64,000 nucleotides of DNA from Bradyrhizobium sediminis (GTDB lineage: Bacteria; Pseudomonadota; Alphaproteobacteria; Rhizobiales; Xanthobacteraceae), in assembly GCF_018736105.1 (NCBI RefSeq), contig NZ_CP076135.1, positions 124,001 to 188,000 on the forward strand, given 5' to 3'. A program made the translations under genes and the position numbers. Below are positions 45,308 to 56,009 of the stretch, one piece after another (position 1 is the stretch's first letter; every line of letters begins with the position of its first letter). Under the pieces are notes generated by a model that was given only the letters and a program-made list of their open reading frames with translations, searched no databases and was not told where the DNA came from.

Positions 45308-46846
45308 ATGGTCCAGCGGGTTTCTACCGTAGCCTTTGAGGGCATCGAGGCCCGCAGCGTCGACGTGCAGGTGCAGGTCGCGCCGGGATTGCCCGCTTTC
45401 GCCATCGTCGGCCTGCCCGACAAGGCGGTGTCCGAGGCGCGCGAGCGGGTGCGCTCGGCGCTGATCGCCTCCGGGCTGGCGCTGCCCGCGCGGCGCATCA
45501 CCGTCAATCTCGCGCCCGCCGACCTGCCCAAGGAAGGCAGCCATTACGACCTGCCGATCGCGCTCGGGCTGATGGCCGCCATCGGCGCGATCCCGCCGGA
45601 CGCGCTTTCAGGCTTCACCGTGCTCGGCGAACTCGGCCTCGACGGATCGATCGCCCCTGTGGCGGGCGTGTTGCCCGCAGCGATCGGCGCCAACGGGCGC
45701 GACGAGGGCCTGATCTGCCCGGCGGCCTGCGGCGCCGAAGCGGCCTGGGCGAGCCCGGACATCCAGATCGTGGCGGCGAATTCGCTGATCCAGATCGCCA
45801 ACCATTTCAGGGGCACCCAGGTGCTGTCGCGTCCGCAGCCCAAGGTGCACGCGCCGGAGGCCAACCTGCTCGACCTGCGCGACATCAAGGGCCAGGAGAG
45901 CGCCAAGCGCGCGCTCGAGATCGCGGCGGCCGGCGGGCATCATCTCCTGATGATCGGCGCGCCCGGCGCGGGCAAATCGATGCTGGCGGCGCGGCTGCCC
46001 TCGATCCTGCCGCCGCTGTCGCCGTCGGAGCTGCTCGAAGTCTCCATGATCGCTTCCGTCGCCGGCGAAATCCGCGACGGCGCGCTGACCGCGCGGCGGC
46101 CGTTCCGCAGCCCGCATCATTCCGCCAGCATGGCGGCACTGACCGGCGGCGGCATGCGCGCCAAGCCCGGCGAGATCTCGCTGGCGCATCAGGGCGTGCT
46201 GTTCCTCGACGAATTGCCGGAGTTCGACGCCCGCGTGCTGGACTCGCTGCGCCAGCCCCTGGAGAACGGTGAGGTCTCGGTCTCCCGCGCCAATCACCGC
46301 GTCACCTATCCGGCGCGCTTCATGCTGGTCGCCGCCATGAACCCGTGCCGCTGCGGCCATGCCTATGAGCCCGGCTATTCCTGCAAGCGCGGCCGCATCG
46401 ACCGCTGCACCTCCGATTACCAGGCGCGCATTTCCGGCCCGCTGATGGATCGCATCGACCTGCGCATCGAGGTCCCCGCGGTCACCGCCGCCGACCTGAT
46501 CCTGCCGCCGCCGGCCGAAGGCTCGGCGGAAGTCGCAGCAAGAGTCGCCGCGGCGCGCGACATCCAGCTCGCGCGTTACGCCGCCGCAGGTCTGCCGCAG
46601 GTCCGCACCAATGCCGAAGCGCCGGCCTCGGTGCTGGAAGAGATCGTGCAGCTGGATGCGCAAGGCACCAAACTGCTGCGCGACGCGTCGGAGACCATGC
46701 GGCTGTCGGCGCGCGGCTATCACCGCGTGCTGCGCGTCGCCCGCACGCTCGCCGACCTCGACGGGTCAGACAAGATCGGCCGGCTGCATCTGGCCGAAGC
46801 ATTGTCCTATCGCGCGCTGGCGGAGGATCTGCGCAACGCGGCGTGA
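45308..46846 (+). CDS. comM: YifB/ComM family Mg-chelatase-like AAA ATPase
   Basis: 512 residues. N-terminal Lon-protease-like ChlI domain (V-D-V-Q-V-Q-V-A-P-G-L-P-A-F, P-A-D-L-P-K-E-G-S-H-Y-D-L-P), AAA core with Walker A G-A-P-G-A-G-K-S-M-L-A and Walker B L-F-L-D-E-L-P, then a zinc-like C-R-C-G-H, and a C-terminal Mg_chelatase_C domain. In naturally competent bacteria ComM is a DNA helicase that extends recombined strands; here only the homology is seen. Confidence 0.92.
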   Translation: MVQRVSTVAFEGIEARSVDVQVQVAPGLPAFAIVGLPDKAVSEARERVRSALIASGLALPARRITVNLAPADLPKEGSHYDLPIALGLMAAIGAIPPDALSGFTVLGELGLDGSIAPVAGVLPAAIGANGRDEGLICPAACGAEAAWASPDIQIVAANSLIQIANHFRGTQVLSRPQPKVHAPEANLLDLRDIKGQESAKRALEIAAAGGHHLLMIGAPGAGKSMLAARLPSILPPLSPSELLEVSMIASVAGEIRDGALTARRPFRSPHHSASMAALTGGGMRAKPGEISLAHQGVLFLDELPEFDARVLDSLRQPLENGEVSVSRANHRVTYPARFMLVAAMNPCRCGHAYEPGYSCKRGRIDRCTSDYQARISGPLMDRIDLRIEVPAVTAADLILPPPAEGSAEVAARVAAARDIQLARYAAAGLPQVRTNAEAPASVLEEIVQLDAQGTKLLRDASETMRLSARGYHRVLRVARTLADLDGSDKIGRLHLAEALSYRALAEDLRNAA

Positions 46847-47057
46847 CGAGACGAACGGTGCAGCTGCGTTATGACCGCAGCAGACCAAATCGTTCGCAAC
46901 GTCAAAAAAGCTTGCCGATGGGGGCCGCCCACATATGACGGCAGGCGAGTTCCCGGCTATTCCTCTCCCGTCAACCAGCCGGTAACCAGTCCCGTTTACA
47001 CTCTGCCAACCATAAGCCGCGGCGTTGCACCGGCTTATCGGCGGGCGAGTGCGTATC
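46847..47057. other. Gap before the exported hypothetical
   Basis: A 211-base stretch after comM. I see no gene, repeat or clear promoter in it. Confidence 0.4.
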
Positions 47058-47522
47058 ATGTTGCGTTTCAAAGTCCTGGCCTCGGTTGTTCCGCTGCTGG
47101 TTGCCGCCGCGTTCGCGCGCAGCGATTTCCTGCCCGGCGCGAGACCCTGCGTCGCGATCGGCGAAGGTTCGGTCCAGATCACCTCGCTGCCCTGGCAGGC
47201 GCAGTCTCATGTCAGTTTCACCCGCGATCCGGCGCACGCAACCGTGCGGGTCCAGCTGACGGACAATGCGGAGGCGGCGGATTTCGCCGTGCTTGACGAC
47301 GTCGACAGTTCCGAGGCCAGCGCCTGCGCGGTCAATCCGGCGACCCGTTACGTGGCGATCTCCGCAAGCCCCTCGGCGTCGGAGCCGGTGATCTATCTCT
47401 CGCAGCACGGCCCGGCCGATTACCGGATTTTCGTGCGCTCGAAGCGCTTTTCGGCGCGCGACGCCGCCGCCCTCATCGTCGGAGCCCGCGGCGCGCCGCA
47501 GCGGCTCGCCGCCGCGTTCTGA
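47058..47522 (+). CDS. Exported hypothetical protein
   Basis: 154 residues from the ATG at 47058; a start 33 bases upstream is also possible. The signal peptide is followed by R-S-D-F-L-P-G-A-R-P-C and a beta-rich domain with V-R-V-Q-L-T-D-N-A-E-A-A-D-F-A-V. No named domain is recognised. It stands between comM and a hybrid kinase gene; a periplasmic ligand-binding role would be a guess. Confidence 0.55.
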   Translation: MLRFKVLASVVPLLVAAAFARSDFLPGARPCVAIGEGSVQITSLPWQAQSHVSFTRDPAHATVRVQLTDNAEAADFAVLDDVDSSEASACAVNPATRYVAISASPSASEPVIYLSQHGPADYRIFVRSKRFSARDAAALIVGARGAPQRLAAAF

Positions 47523-47700
47523 ACCTTTGGGCGGCGCGGTTTCTTTGCGCGAGCCGGCATCCAGCCTCATGCATTAACCTTTCATCAACCACGTTTTTAG
47601 CTGATGGCGCGAAGCCCTCCGGCCTCAAGCACTTTGCAAGGTCGCCGCGGCATCGTCGGCGCCGCGACAGGCTCGGCAAGACAGGCACAAGGTCATCGGC

Positions 47701-49962
47701 ATGAAGCGGCGGATTTTCCGGATCAAGATACGCATACGTCGCTTCGCCCGGCGCCATCCCTGGCTCATCTTCACCGTCCGCTCCTTCATGATCTTCTCCG
47801 CCGCGTTCGGCGGGGCCTATGGCTTCATCGCCGGCAGCCGGTCCGAAGGTTCCGGCTACGACCCGCACGCCTTTGCGATCGGCGCCAGCTTCCTGTTCGC
47901 GCTCGCCTGCCTCGCGCTCGCGACCCTGAGCTTCCGGTTGCGCTGGATGCGCCAGCAACACAAGAAGTTGGCGCTGCACAACGAAGCGCTGGCCGACCGC
48001 AATTGGGAATTGAAGGAGGCCGAGCAGCGCGCCCGCAGCCTGTTCGAATCGCAGGGCGACCTGATCGTGCTGCGCGACGGCGACGGCCGCATCACCTTCG
48101 TCAACGACGCCTATTGCGAATTGGCGGAACTGCCGCGCGAAAAACTGATCGGCAGCCGCTTCACGCCCACCGTGCTGGCGCAGGGCGACACCGCGATCGA
48201 AACCAACGGCACGCGAATCTACGACCAGAGGATCGCAACCGCGCTCGGGCCGCGCTGGATCGCCTGGCGCGAGGGCCTGGTTCGCATCGATGCCGGACAT
48301 CCGGCGGAAATGCAGAGCGTCGGCCGCGACGTCACCGACCGCACCGAGACCGAACGCGCGCTCGGCGAGGCCCGCGATCATGCCGACGCCGCCAACCGCG
48401 CCAAGTCGCGCTTCCTGGCGATGGCCTCCCACGAAATCCGCACGCCGCTGAACGGCATCATCGGCATGAGCGGCCTGCTGCTCGACACGCCGCTGACGCC
48501 GGAGCAGATGACCTATGCCAGGGCGGTGAAAAGCTCTGGCGACGCGCTGCTGTCGCTGATCGAGGAATTATTGGATTATTCCAAGATCGAGGCCGGCAAG
48601 ATCGATCTCGAACACCGCCCGTTCGCGCTTTCCGCGCTGATCGAGGACATCACCGAATTGCTGGCGCCCCGCGCGCAGGCGCGCAAGCTCGAGATCGCGG
48701 CCTATGTCGACGAGCGGCTGCCGGCGGAGATGGTCGGCGACGCGGCGCGGCTGCGCCAGGTGCTGCTCAATCTCGCCGGCAACGCCATCAAGTTCACCTC
48801 GACCGGCGGCGTGGCGCTGATCGTCGAGCCCGGCATCTGGCCCAATGAAATCTCCTTTCTGGTGCGCGACACCGGCATCGGCATCGCGCCGGAAGCGCGG
48901 GAGCGGATCTTCCGCGAGTTCGAGCAGGCCGACGACCGCATCGGCCGCAGCTATGGCGGCACCGGCCTCGGCCTCAGCATCTCGGAGCGCATCGTCAAGC
49001 GCATGGGCGGACGCATCACGCTGGAGAGCCAGCTCGGCGCCGGTTCCACCTTCGAGGTATCGATCCCGCTCGCGGCTTCCGACAGCGACAGCGGCGCGCA
49101 AAAGGCCTTCGTCGCGCCCGACCTGACCGGTCATGCGATCATGCTGGTGACGCCGCAGAGCATCGAGGCTTCGCTGATCGCGCGGCGGCTGCAGCGCTGG
49201 GGTGGCCAGACCTGCATGGTTTCGGATCTCGCGGTGGCGCAGGCCCTGCTGCCGGAGCGGACCTGGCACGCCGTGCTGCTCGATCATGCGCTGGGCGCCA
49301 AGGAAGTCGCCGCACTCGGCGAGGCCGCGCGCAGCCATGCAACGCAGCGCATCGTGCTGTTCACTCCGGCGACCCGGCAGGAAGTGCTGGCGTCGACATC
49401 CTCCTCCTTCACCGGCTATCTGATCAAACCGCTGCGCGCGGCCTCGCTCGCAGCCCGCCTGACCACCGCGCCGGAAGTTGCCGCGCCCGGTCTTGCCGGC
49501 GATGGCCTGATCGACGTGCCCGAAATGAGCGAGACGCCGGCGCTCGCGCCGGCGCATGGCCTCTCCATCCTGGTGGCCGAGGACAACGAGATCAACGCGC
49601 TCCTGATGCGCTCGCTGCTGACGCGGCTCGGGCATCACGCCGTCATCACCACCAATGGCGAGGAGGCCCTGGAATCCTGGCTCGCCGCCAGGTCCGCCGG
49701 CGCGCCCTATGATCTGGTGCTGATGGATATCCAGATGCCGCAGCTCGACGGCATCGAGACCACCAGGCGGATCCGTGAGCGCGAGGCCGGTCAGCCCGGC
49801 CGCCAGACGCCGATCCTCGCATTGACCGCGAATACGCTGGTGGAGGACCGCTACGCCTGTTTCGAAGCCGGCATGGACGGTTTTCTGATCAAGCCGCTCG
49901 ACCGCGAGAAGCTCGCCGATGCGCTGGCGGGGCTGGCCGCCTCGCGGCATCTCGCGGCGTGA
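47701..49962 (+). CDS. Hybrid sensor histidine kinase with PAS and two receiver domains
   Basis: 753 residues. Two N-terminal membrane segments (about 26-43, 58-80) flank a short periplasmic loop. A PAS domain (about 108-215), a HisKA domain with His244 ([10 protein letters not shown]) and an ATPase domain with D-T-G-I-G-I and G-T-G-L-G-L-S follow. Then a degenerate receiver (about 480-590) and a full receiver with E-D-N-E-I-N and Asp676 in M-D-I-Q-M-P. Phosphate would pass from His244 to Asp676 and on to an external phosphotransfer protein. The signal is unknown. No response regulator is adjacent. Confidence 0.9.
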   Translation: MKRRIFRIKIRIRRFARRHPWLIFTVRSFMIFSAAFGGAYGFIAGSRSEGSGYDPHAFAIGASFLFALACLALATLSFRLRWMRQQHKKLALHNEALADRNWELKEAEQRARSLFESQGDLIVLRDGDGRITFVNDAYCELAELPREKLIGSRFTPTVLAQGDTAIETNGTRIYDQRIATALGPRWIAWREGLVRIDAGHPAEMQSVGRDVTDRTETERALGEARDHADAANRAKSRFLAMASHEIRTPLNGIIGMSGLLLDTPLTPEQMTYARAVKSSGDALLSLIEELLDYSKIEAGKIDLEHRPFALSALIEDITELLAPRAQARKLEIAAYVDERLPAEMVGDAARLRQVLLNLAGNAIKFTSTGGVALIVEPGIWPNEISFLVRDTGIGIAPEARERIFREFEQADDRIGRSYGGTGLGLSISERIVKRMGGRITLESQLGAGSTFEVSIPLAASDSDSGAQKAFVAPDLTGHAIMLVTPQSIEASLIARRLQRWGGQTCMVSDLAVAQALLPERTWHAVLLDHALGAKEVAALGEAARSHATQRIVLFTPATRQEVLASTSSSFTGYLIKPLRAASLAARLTTAPEVAAPGLAGDGLIDVPEMSETPALAPAHGLSILVAEDNEINALLMRSLLTRLGHHAVITTNGEEALESWLAARSAGAPYDLVLMDIQMPQLDGIETTRRIREREAGQPGRQTPILALTANTLVEDRYACFEAGMDGFLIKPLDREKLADALAGLAASRHLAA

Positions 49963-50081
49963 AGGGGGGCGCTGTCACGCCGCGGCAATCGCGGTGTCAC
50001 ATGGCTGTCGAGGGCCCGTGATCTCTCACCCTCGAAGACCGCGCCGATTCGATTCGGGTGAACGCGGCCGCGAGGGAAGCC

Positions 50082-50996
50082 ATGCAGAACGGCGAGTTGG
50101 CGCGATCGACGCAGCGTCTGATCCAGATGCTGCGGCCGGAGCATGTCGGGATCGCCGCGCAGGCGGCGATGACCTGGTTCAAGCCGCCGCCGACCACGCT
50201 CGGACGGCTCGGCGCGCTCGAGGTGCGGTTGGCCGAGGGCAAACGCGAAGTGAAGCGCGCACAAAAACTGCGCTATCGCGTGTTCTACAAGGACGGCACC
50301 GCCATCGCCGACGCCGCCACCCTGCTGGCCCGCCGCGACAAGGATGCGTTCGACAGGATCTGCGATCATCTGATGGTGATCGATCACGCCGCCAAGCCGT
50401 CGATGAGCGGCAAGCAGCCGGTGGTCGGCACCTATCGCCTGCTGCGGCAGGATGTGGCGGAACGCAATGGCGGATTCTACACCGAGAACGAGTTCGACAT
50501 CGCCAGCCTGATCGATCGCCACGCCGGTTTGCGCTTTCTCGAATTGGGGCGATCCTGCGTGCTGCCGCGCTACCGCAACAAGCGCACCGTCGAATTGCTG
50601 TGGCACGGCATCTGGACTTATGTCCGCCGGCACCGGCTGGATGTGATGATCGGCTGCGCCTCTTTCGAGGGCACCGATCCCGACCGGCTGGCGCTGCCGC
50701 TGTCGTTCTTGCATCACTACACCCAGGCGCCGGAAGCCTGGCGCGCATCCGCGCATCCCTCGCGCCGGGTCGAGATGAACCGGATGGCGAAGGAGGCCAT
50801 CAATCCGAAGGCGGCGCTTCACGAGCTGCCGCCTTTGATCAAGGGCTATCTGCGGCTAGGCGCCTTCATCGGCGACGGCGCCGTGATCGACCATCAGTTC
50901 GGCACCACCGACGTGCTGATCGTGATGCCGGTGTCGGCGATCAACGCCCGCTATATCGAGCATTTCGGGGTCGATGCGACACGGCACGCGGCCTAA
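50082..50996 (+). CDS. OlsB/GNAT-type N-acyltransferase
   Basis: 304 residues from the ATG at 50082, which has GAGGGA upstream; a GTG 24 bases earlier is the alternative. The domain matches the OlsB/hemolysin-like acyltransferase family: G-A-L-E-V-R-L-A, the conserved R-Y-R-V-F-Y region, L-E-L-G-R-S-C-V and the F-x-G-T-D-P region. OlsB makes lyso-ornithine lipid from 3-hydroxyacyl-ACP and ornithine; OlsA would be needed for the next step and is not here. It converges on coaA with a 4-base overlap of stop codons. Confidence 0.75.
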   Translation: MQNGELARSTQRLIQMLRPEHVGIAAQAAMTWFKPPPTTLGRLGALEVRLAEGKREVKRAQKLRYRVFYKDGTAIADAATLLARRDKDAFDRICDHLMVIDHAAKPSMSGKQPVVGTYRLLRQDVAERNGGFYTENEFDIASLIDRHAGLRFLELGRSCVLPRYRNKRTVELLWHGIWTYVRRHRLDVMIGCASFEGTDPDRLALPLSFLHHYTQAPEAWRASAHPSRRVEMNRMAKEAINPKAALHELPPLIKGYLRLGAFIGDGAVIDHQFGTTDVLIVMPVSAINARYIEHFGVDATRHAA

Positions 50997-51949
50997 AGCC
51001 GCCGCAGCGCCACGGTCTCGACCACGTGGTCGGCGCCCTTTTTCAGGATCAGCGTCGCCCGCGGCCGGGTCGGCAGGATGTTTTCCTCGAGATTGGCGAG
51101 GTTGGTCCGCTCCCAGATCGCCAGCGCGGTTGCGGTGGCTTCCTCGTCGGACAGCGGCGCGTAGCGATGGAAATACGATCGCGGATCGTGGAACGCGGTG
51201 TCGCGAAGCGCCAGGAACCGCCTGATGTACCATTCGCGCAGCACGGCTTCGTCGGCATCGATATAGACGGAGAAATCGAAGAAGTCCGAGACCACCGGAA
51301 CGGCCTTGCCGTCGCGCGGCAGCCTGCCGGTCTGCAGGACGTTGACGCCTTCGACGATCAGGATGTCCGGCCGGTCGATTTCGATCCATTCGTTCGGGAT
51401 GATGTCGTAGGTCAAATGCGAATAGACCGGCGCCCGCACCGGCCGCCGTCCGGCCTTGATGTCGCTGAGGAACGACAGCAGCGTCGGCAGATCGTAGCTC
51501 TCGGGAAAACCCTTTTTCTGCATCAGGCCTTGCCGCTCGAGCACGGCATTGGGAAACAGAAAGCCGTCGGTGGTGACCAGATCGACCTTCGGCCGCGGCG
51601 ACCATCGCGCCAGCAGCGCCTGCAGCACGCGCGCGGTGGTCGATTTGCCCACCGCCACCGAACCGGCGACGCCGATGATATAGGGCACCTTGCGATCCCG
51701 GATGCCGAGGAATTGGCGTTGCGCCTGATAGAGCCGGTGCGTGGCGTCGACATAGATCGACAACAGCCGGGACAGCGGCAGAAAGATTTCCTCGACCTCT
51801 TTCATATCGAGGCGGTCATGCATCGAACGCAGCCGTTCGAACTCGCCCGGCTCCAGCGTCATCGGCGTGTCGTCGCGCAGCCGGGCCCATTGTTCCCGGG
51901 TGAAGATCCGGTAAGGATTATACTGTTGTTCCGGTGCCCGAATATCCAT
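50993..51949 (-). CDS. coaA: Pantothenate kinase type I
   Basis: 318 residues. Walker A is [13 protein letters not shown] (residues 93-105), and the rest follows the type I PanK fold (Y-D-I-I-P-N-E-W near the pantothenate site, D-E-A-V-L-R-E-W-Y). It phosphorylates pantothenate and is feedback-controlled by CoA in the family. It lies 17 bases after hisE and is probably the last gene of the his transcript. Its stop overlaps that of the convergent acyltransferase gene. Confidence 0.96.
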   Translation of the reverse strand: MDIRAPEQQYNPYRIFTREQWARLRDDTPMTLEPGEFERLRSMHDRLDMKEVEEIFLPLSRLLSIYVDATHRLYQAQRQFLGIRDRKVPYIIGVAGSVAVGKSTTARVLQALLARWSPRPKVDLVTTDGFLFPNAVLERQGLMQKKGFPESYDLPTLLSFLSDIKAGRRPVRAPVYSHLTYDIIPNEWIEIDRPDILIVEGVNVLQTGRLPRDGKAVPVVSDFFDFSVYIDADEAVLREWYIRRFLALRDTAFHDPRSYFHRYAPLSDEEATATALAIWERTNLANLEENILPTRPRATLILKKGADHVVETVALRRL

Positions 51950-51966
51950 GACGCCGCCTCCAGCCC

Positions 51967-52293
51967 TTATGAGTCGCGCTTGCGCGCGGCCTTTTCTTCC
52001 AGTCCGGACATGCCCGTGCGCTGTGACAGCGCAGCTTCGACTTCTTCGAGCTTCACGCCGCGCGACTTCAGAAGCACCAGCAGATGGAACAAGAGGTCCG
52101 CGCTTTCGGCGATGAGGTGGCCGCGGTCATTCTCGACTGCGGCGATCACGGTTTCCACCGCCTCCTCGCCAAGTTTCTTGGCGCAATGCTCCGAGCCCTT
52201 GTCCAGGAGCTTGCGGGTATAGGACGCCTCTCCGCCCGACGCCGCGCGGGCATCGATGGTAGCGGCAAGATCGTGGATCGTGAAACGCGACAT
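51967..52293 (-). CDS. hisE: Phosphoribosyl-ATP diphosphatase
   Basis: 108 residues from the ATG at 52293; the frame is open upstream but hisF ends there. The all-alpha NTP-pyrophosphatase fold shows [11 protein letters not shown] (metal-binding Glu residues) and [13 protein letters not shown]. It hydrolyses PR-ATP to PR-AMP, step 2 of histidine synthesis. It follows hisF by 83 bases and precedes coaA by 17, so these are likely one transcript. A hisI gene is not in the window. Confidence 0.95.
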   Translation of the reverse strand: MSRFTIHDLAATIDARAASGGEASYTRKLLDKGSEHCAKKLGEEAVETVIAAVENDRGHLIAESADLLFHLLVLLKSRGVKLEEVEAALSQRTGMSGLEEKAARKRDS

Positions 52294-52376
52294 CAACCAG
52301 AACTCAACAACGGCGCCCGCCAGGATCGGGGCGCCCATCACCCCGTGGGATGTAGCACTTCTGTCACGAAGAGTCG

Positions 52377-53153
52377 TCAGGGATCGAGCCGCATCGGCAG
52401 CCCGGCGCGGACCATGTGGTCCTTGGCCTGGCGTATGGTGAATTCCCCGAAGTGAAATATCGACGCTGCCAGCACCGCGGTGGCGTGGCCCTGGCGGATG
52501 CCGTCGACCAGATGATCGAGATTGCCCACGCCACCGGAGGCGATCACCGGCACCCGGATGCTGTCGGCCACGGCCTGGGTCAGCGGCAGGTCGAAACCCT
52601 GCCTGGTGCCGTCGCGGTCCATCGAGGTCAGCAGGATTTCGCCGGCGCCGAGCGAGACCACTTCCTGGGCGTATTCGATGGCGTCGATTCCGGTGGAATT
52701 GCGCCCGCCATGGGTGAAGATTTCCCAGCGCTCGCCGCCGCCGCTGCGCTTGACGCGCTTGGCGTCGATCGCCACCACGATGCACTGGTCGCCGAATTTT
52801 TCGGCGGCTTCCTTGACGAATTCGCGTCGGCTGACCGCAGCGCTGTTGATCGACACCTTGTCGGCGCCGGATCGCAGCAGCGTCTTGATGTCGTCGACGG
52901 TGCGCACGCCGCCGCCCACCGTCAGCGGCATGAAACAGGCTTCCGCGGTGCGCCGGACCACATCCAGCATGATGCCGCGATTTTCATGCGTCGCCGTAAT
53001 GTCGAGAAAGCAAAGCTCATCGGCGCCGGCGGCGTCATAGGCGATCGCCGCCTCGACGGGATCGCCGGCGTCGCGCAGATCGACGAAGTTGACGCCCTTG
53101 ACCACGCGCCCGTCCTTGACGTCGAGACAGGGAATTACGCGCACCTTGAACAT
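52377..53153 (-). CDS. hisF: Imidazole glycerol phosphate synthase subunit HisF
   Basis: 258 residues, a TIM barrel. Catalytic Asp11 is in I-P-C-L-D-V-K-D-G. The phosphate-binding loops G-G-V-R-T-V-D-D and A-S-G-G-V-G are present. With HisH (encoded upstream) it forms imidazole glycerol phosphate and AICAR from PRFAR and ammonia. It is separated from hisA by 111 bases that hold a family B repeat, which may divide the transcript into two parts. Confidence 0.97.
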   Translation of the reverse strand: MFKVRVIPCLDVKDGRVVKGVNFVDLRDAGDPVEAAIAYDAAGADELCFLDITATHENRGIMLDVVRRTAEACFMPLTVGGGVRTVDDIKTLLRSGADKVSINSAAVSRREFVKEAAEKFGDQCIVVAIDAKRVKRSGGGERWEIFTHGGRNSTGIDAIEYAQEVVSLGAGEILLTSMDRDGTRQGFDLPLTQAVADSIRVPVIASGGVGNLDHLVDGIRQGHATAVLAASIFHFGEFTIRQAKDHMVRAGLPMRLDP

Positions 53154-53168
53154 TGAAGAACTCCTCGA

Positions 53169-53268
53169 TCATGATCCGATTGGAATTAATCGGATCATGA
53201 TCTCATCTCTTTGCTTGAGCATGATCTTCTCGGAAAACCGGCTGCCACTTTTCCGGATCATGCTCTAG
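53169..53268. repeat. Family B long-form repeat between hisF and hisA
   Basis: A leading dyad ATGATCCGATT...AATCGGATCAT, then TTTGCTTGAGCATGATC...CGGAAAACCGGCTGCCACTTTTCCGGATCATGCTCTAG. The CTAG end supplies the hisA stop codon (TAG on the minus strand). It parallels the copy at 41712. Confidence 0.85.
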
Positions 53269-54005
53269 GCCGCAGCGCGCGCGCTGCGGATCAGCGCCAG
53301 GGCGGCTGCCGGATCGAGGCGGCCGTCGTAAAGCGCGCGCCCCGCGATCGCTCCGGCCAGTTTCCTGGCGCGGGGCTGTAACAGCGCCTTGACGTCCTCG
53401 ATCGATGCAAGGCCGCCGGAGGCGATGACGGGGATCGAGATGCGTTCGGCAAGCTCGATGGTCGCGTCCAGATTGAGGCCCTTCAGCAGGCCGTCGCGGG
53501 CAATATCGGTGAAGATGATCGCGGCGACGCCGGCATCCTCGAACCGCTGCGCGATTTCGAGCGCGGTCACCTGCGAGGTCTCGGCCCAGCCTTCGACCGC
53601 GACCTTGCCGTCGCGGGCGTCGAGACCGACCGCGACACGGCCGGGGAACTTGTTCGCCGCGCCCTTCACCAGTTCGGGATCGCGCACCGCCGCGGTGCCG
53701 ATGATCACCCGCGCGACGCCCTTGGCGAGCCAGGCTTCGACCGTCTTCAGATCGCGGATGCCGCCGCCGAGCTGCACCGGCATGGTCACCGCCTTCAGCA
53801 TCGCCTCGACCGCGGCTGCGTTCATTGGCTTGCCGGCAAAGGCGCCGTCGAGATCGACCACATGCAGATATTCGAAACCCTGCGCGGCGAAGCTCTTCGC
53901 CTGCGCGGCGGGATCGAGGTTGAACACGGTCGCGCGCGCCATGTCGCCCTGCTCCAGGCGTACGCATTGGCCGTTTTTCAGGTCGATGGCGGGAAAGAGG
54001 ATCAC
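53265..54005 (-). CDS. hisA: ProFAR isomerase
   Basis: 246 residues from the GTG at 54005. [14 protein letters not shown] begins the barrel with catalytic Asp8; D-I-A-R-D-G near residue 167-172 provides the second. It isomerises ProFAR to PRFAR (step 4 of histidine synthesis). Its GTG overlaps the hisH stop (GTGA), so the two are translationally coupled. The stop codon lies inside a family B repeat. Confidence 0.96.
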   Translation of the reverse strand: MILFPAIDLKNGQCVRLEQGDMARATVFNLDPAAQAKSFAAQGFEYLHVVDLDGAFAGKPMNAAAVEAMLKAVTMPVQLGGGIRDLKTVEAWLAKGVARVIIGTAAVRDPELVKGAANKFPGRVAVGLDARDGKVAVEGWAETSQVTALEIAQRFEDAGVAAIIFTDIARDGLLKGLNLDATIELAERISIPVIASGGLASIEDVKALLQPRARKLAGAIAGRALYDGRLDPAAALALIRSARAAA

Positions 54006-54652
54006 GGCTTCCACTTCAGAAAGTTCGAGATCAGGGCCAGTCCGAAGCGCTGGCTCTTCTCGGGGTGAAACTGGGTGCCGATCGCGGTGTCCTTGCCCAC
54101 CATCGCCGTCACCGGCCCGCCGTAATCGGCGCGCGCCAGCACTTCCGCCTCGTTGGTGGCGTTGAGGTGATAGGAGTGCACGAAGTAGGCGTGGCGGCCC
54201 TTCGGCCCCAGCGGCAGTCGTTCCAGCACCGGATGCTCCCTGACCATATCGAGCGTGTTCCAGCCCATATGGGGGATCTTCAAATTCTCCTCGCGCGGCG
54301 AAATCTTTTCGACATCGCCCGCGATCCAGTTGAAGCCGTCGGTGGTGACGTGCTCCTTGCCGCGGGTCGCCATCAACTGCATGCCGACGCAAATGCCGAA
54401 GAACGGCCGCGCCTTGTTGCGCACCGCTTCCGTCATCGCCTCGATCATGCCGTCGAGTGCATCGAGCCCCCTGCGGCAATCGGCGAAGGCGCCGACCCCG
54501 GGCAGCACGATGCGATCGGCGCGATACACCGTCTCGGGATCGCGGGTCACCACGATCCTGGCCGGCACATCCATGCCCCGCGCGGCACGCTCGAACGCCT
54601 TCGCGGCGGAGTGCAGGTTGCCGGAGCCGTAATCGATGATGGCAACGCTCAC
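54002..54652 (-). CDS. hisH: Imidazole glycerol phosphate synthase subunit HisH
   Basis: 216 residues from the GTG at 54652 (GGGAGG lies upstream). Class I glutamine amidotransferase: nucleophile Cys88 in [10 protein letters not shown], and the His196/Glu198 pair in T-Q-F-H-P-E-K. It hydrolyses glutamine and passes ammonia to HisF. It overlaps both neighbours by four bases (GTGA), the DUF2628 gene upstream and hisA downstream, so these three are coupled. Confidence 0.96.
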   Translation of the reverse strand: MSVAIIDYGSGNLHSAAKAFERAARGMDVPARIVVTRDPETVYRADRIVLPGVGAFADCRRGLDALDGMIEAMTEAVRNKARPFFGICVGMQLMATRGKEHVTTDGFNWIAGDVEKISPREENLKIPHMGWNTLDMVREHPVLERLPLGPKGRHAYFVHSYHLNATNEAEVLARADYGGPVTAMVGKDTAIGTQFHPEKSQRFGLALISNFLKWKP

Positions 54653-55179
54653 CGTGACCCTCCCGGCTCGGGGAATAACCCGATGATGGCGTTTTGCGGC
54701 AGCGGCGGCGGCCGCGAGAACGGCTGGCCCGCAATATCCCGCGTCGGCGGCGGCCCACCGCGATCGACCGCCACAAAATCGCCGCCCAGCGCACGCTGCT
54801 TGGCGGTCCAGCGATCGAAGAAGCGCCGCTCGGCCTGCTCCAGGCTGTCGGCCACGACGATGTCGAGCTGACGCCAGTTGCGCCGCGACAGGGTCCAGCG
54901 CCGCAGGCTGGCCGCTTCCAATCCCATCAGCAGCGCCAGCACGACGTCGACGAGAAAGATCGCGGTCTGGCCGGCGCCGAGCGCCGCCAATCCGAAATCG
55001 ACCGCGACCATCACGACGATCCAGCCGATCAGCGCCAGCCATAGCCGGTGCCAGGCCAGCCAGACCGCGCCCAGGACCACTGCCCAGAAATGAAAGCCGT
55101 CGCGAACGAAGGCGAACCTGTCGGTCGCGCCAACGCCCGCATGGTTCGTCACTGGTGCATGAACGGTGTAAACCGGCAT
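54649..55179 (-). CDS. DUF2628 membrane protein in the his operon
   Basis: 176 residues from the ATG at 55179, after GGAGAGG. It has two or three membrane helices (about 30-95) and starts with M-P-V-Y-T-V-H. The DUF2628 domain has no assigned reaction. It lies between hisB and hisH, overlapping hisH by four bases, an arrangement I recall from related alphaproteobacteria. Its link to histidine synthesis is positional; a role in the envelope would fit the helices. Confidence 0.75.
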   Translation of the reverse strand: MPVYTVHAPVTNHAGVGATDRFAFVRDGFHFWAVVLGAVWLAWHRLWLALIGWIVVMVAVDFGLAALGAGQTAIFLVDVVLALLMGLEAASLRRWTLSRRNWRQLDIVVADSLEQAERRFFDRWTAKQRALGGDFVAVDRGGPPPTRDIAGQPFSRPPPLPQNAIIGLFPEPGGSR

Positions 55180-55205
55180 CGAACCTCTCCGCCGAAAACG
55201 CAAAA

Positions 55206-55799
55206 TCAGCCGCCGAGCTGACCCTTGGTGGACGGCACTTCGCCCGCGACGCGCGGATCGATCGCCACCGCGGCACGCAATGCCCTCGCCAGACCCTTGA
55301 AGCAGGATTCGGCGATATGATGGCTGTTCTCGCCATATAGGGTCTCGACGTGCAAAGTCACGCCGGCGTTGATGGTAAAGGCGTTGAACCATTCGCGCAC
55401 CAGTTCGGTATCGAATTGACCGACCTTGTCGCGCGGAAACTCGACCTTGAACACCAGCACCGGCCGGCCGGAAATGTCGATCACGACCCGCGACAGGGTC
55501 TCGTCCATCGGCATGTGGACCCCGGCATAGCGGGTGATGCCGGCCATGTTGCCGAGCGCCTGCTTCACCGCCTGTCCCAGCGCGATGCCGACGTCCTCGG
55601 TGGTGTGATGGTCGTCGATGTGAAGGTCGCCGACCGCCTTCACGGTCAGGTCGATGCGCGAATGCCGGGCGAGCAGATCGAGCATATGGTCGAAGAAGCC
55701 GATACCGGTCGCGACGTTGGCCACGCCGGATCCGTCGAGGTTCACCGTCACCTCGATATCGGTCTCTTTGGTCTTGCGCTTGATGGTCGCTGTGCGCAT
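55206..55799 (-). CDS. hisB: Imidazoleglycerol-phosphate dehydratase
   Basis: 197 residues from the ATG at 55799; the single-function form without the phosphatase domain of E. coli. Manganese ligands are in the two copies [12 protein letters not shown] and D-D-H-H-T-T-E-D, and again in G-E-N-S-H-H-I-A-E. It makes imidazole acetol phosphate. It is the first gene of the his block here, 26 bases upstream of DUF2628, divergent from hslV. Confidence 0.96.
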   Translation of the reverse strand: MRTATIKRKTKETDIEVTVNLDGSGVANVATGIGFFDHMLDLLARHSRIDLTVKAVGDLHIDDHHTTEDVGIALGQAVKQALGNMAGITRYAGVHMPMDETLSRVVIDISGRPVLVFKVEFPRDKVGQFDTELVREWFNAFTINAGVTLHVETLYGENSHHIAESCFKGLARALRAAVAIDPRVAGEVPSTKGQLGG

Positions 55800-56009
55800 G
55801 AAAACTGCTTTCCCTTGACGGCCCTTAATGGCCCTTGGCCGCCCTTGCCCAAAAACGCGCCCTTTTAACAGGCTGATCCGGCCTTCGCTACTGCGGGATG
55901 ACCCGCAAGGGGCCGAACTTCGCCCTATGGTGACCGGAATCCGGCATGAAAACACGCCGATTGTAACCCCGCGCGCCAGCCCCTAAATCTGGGCGAACGT
56001 GAGGTACCC

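Noticed and set aside
55800-56009. A heat-shock promoter for hslV in the hisB-hslV gap
   Set aside because: CCCTATGG resembles a -10 but no CTTG stands 17-18 bases before it.
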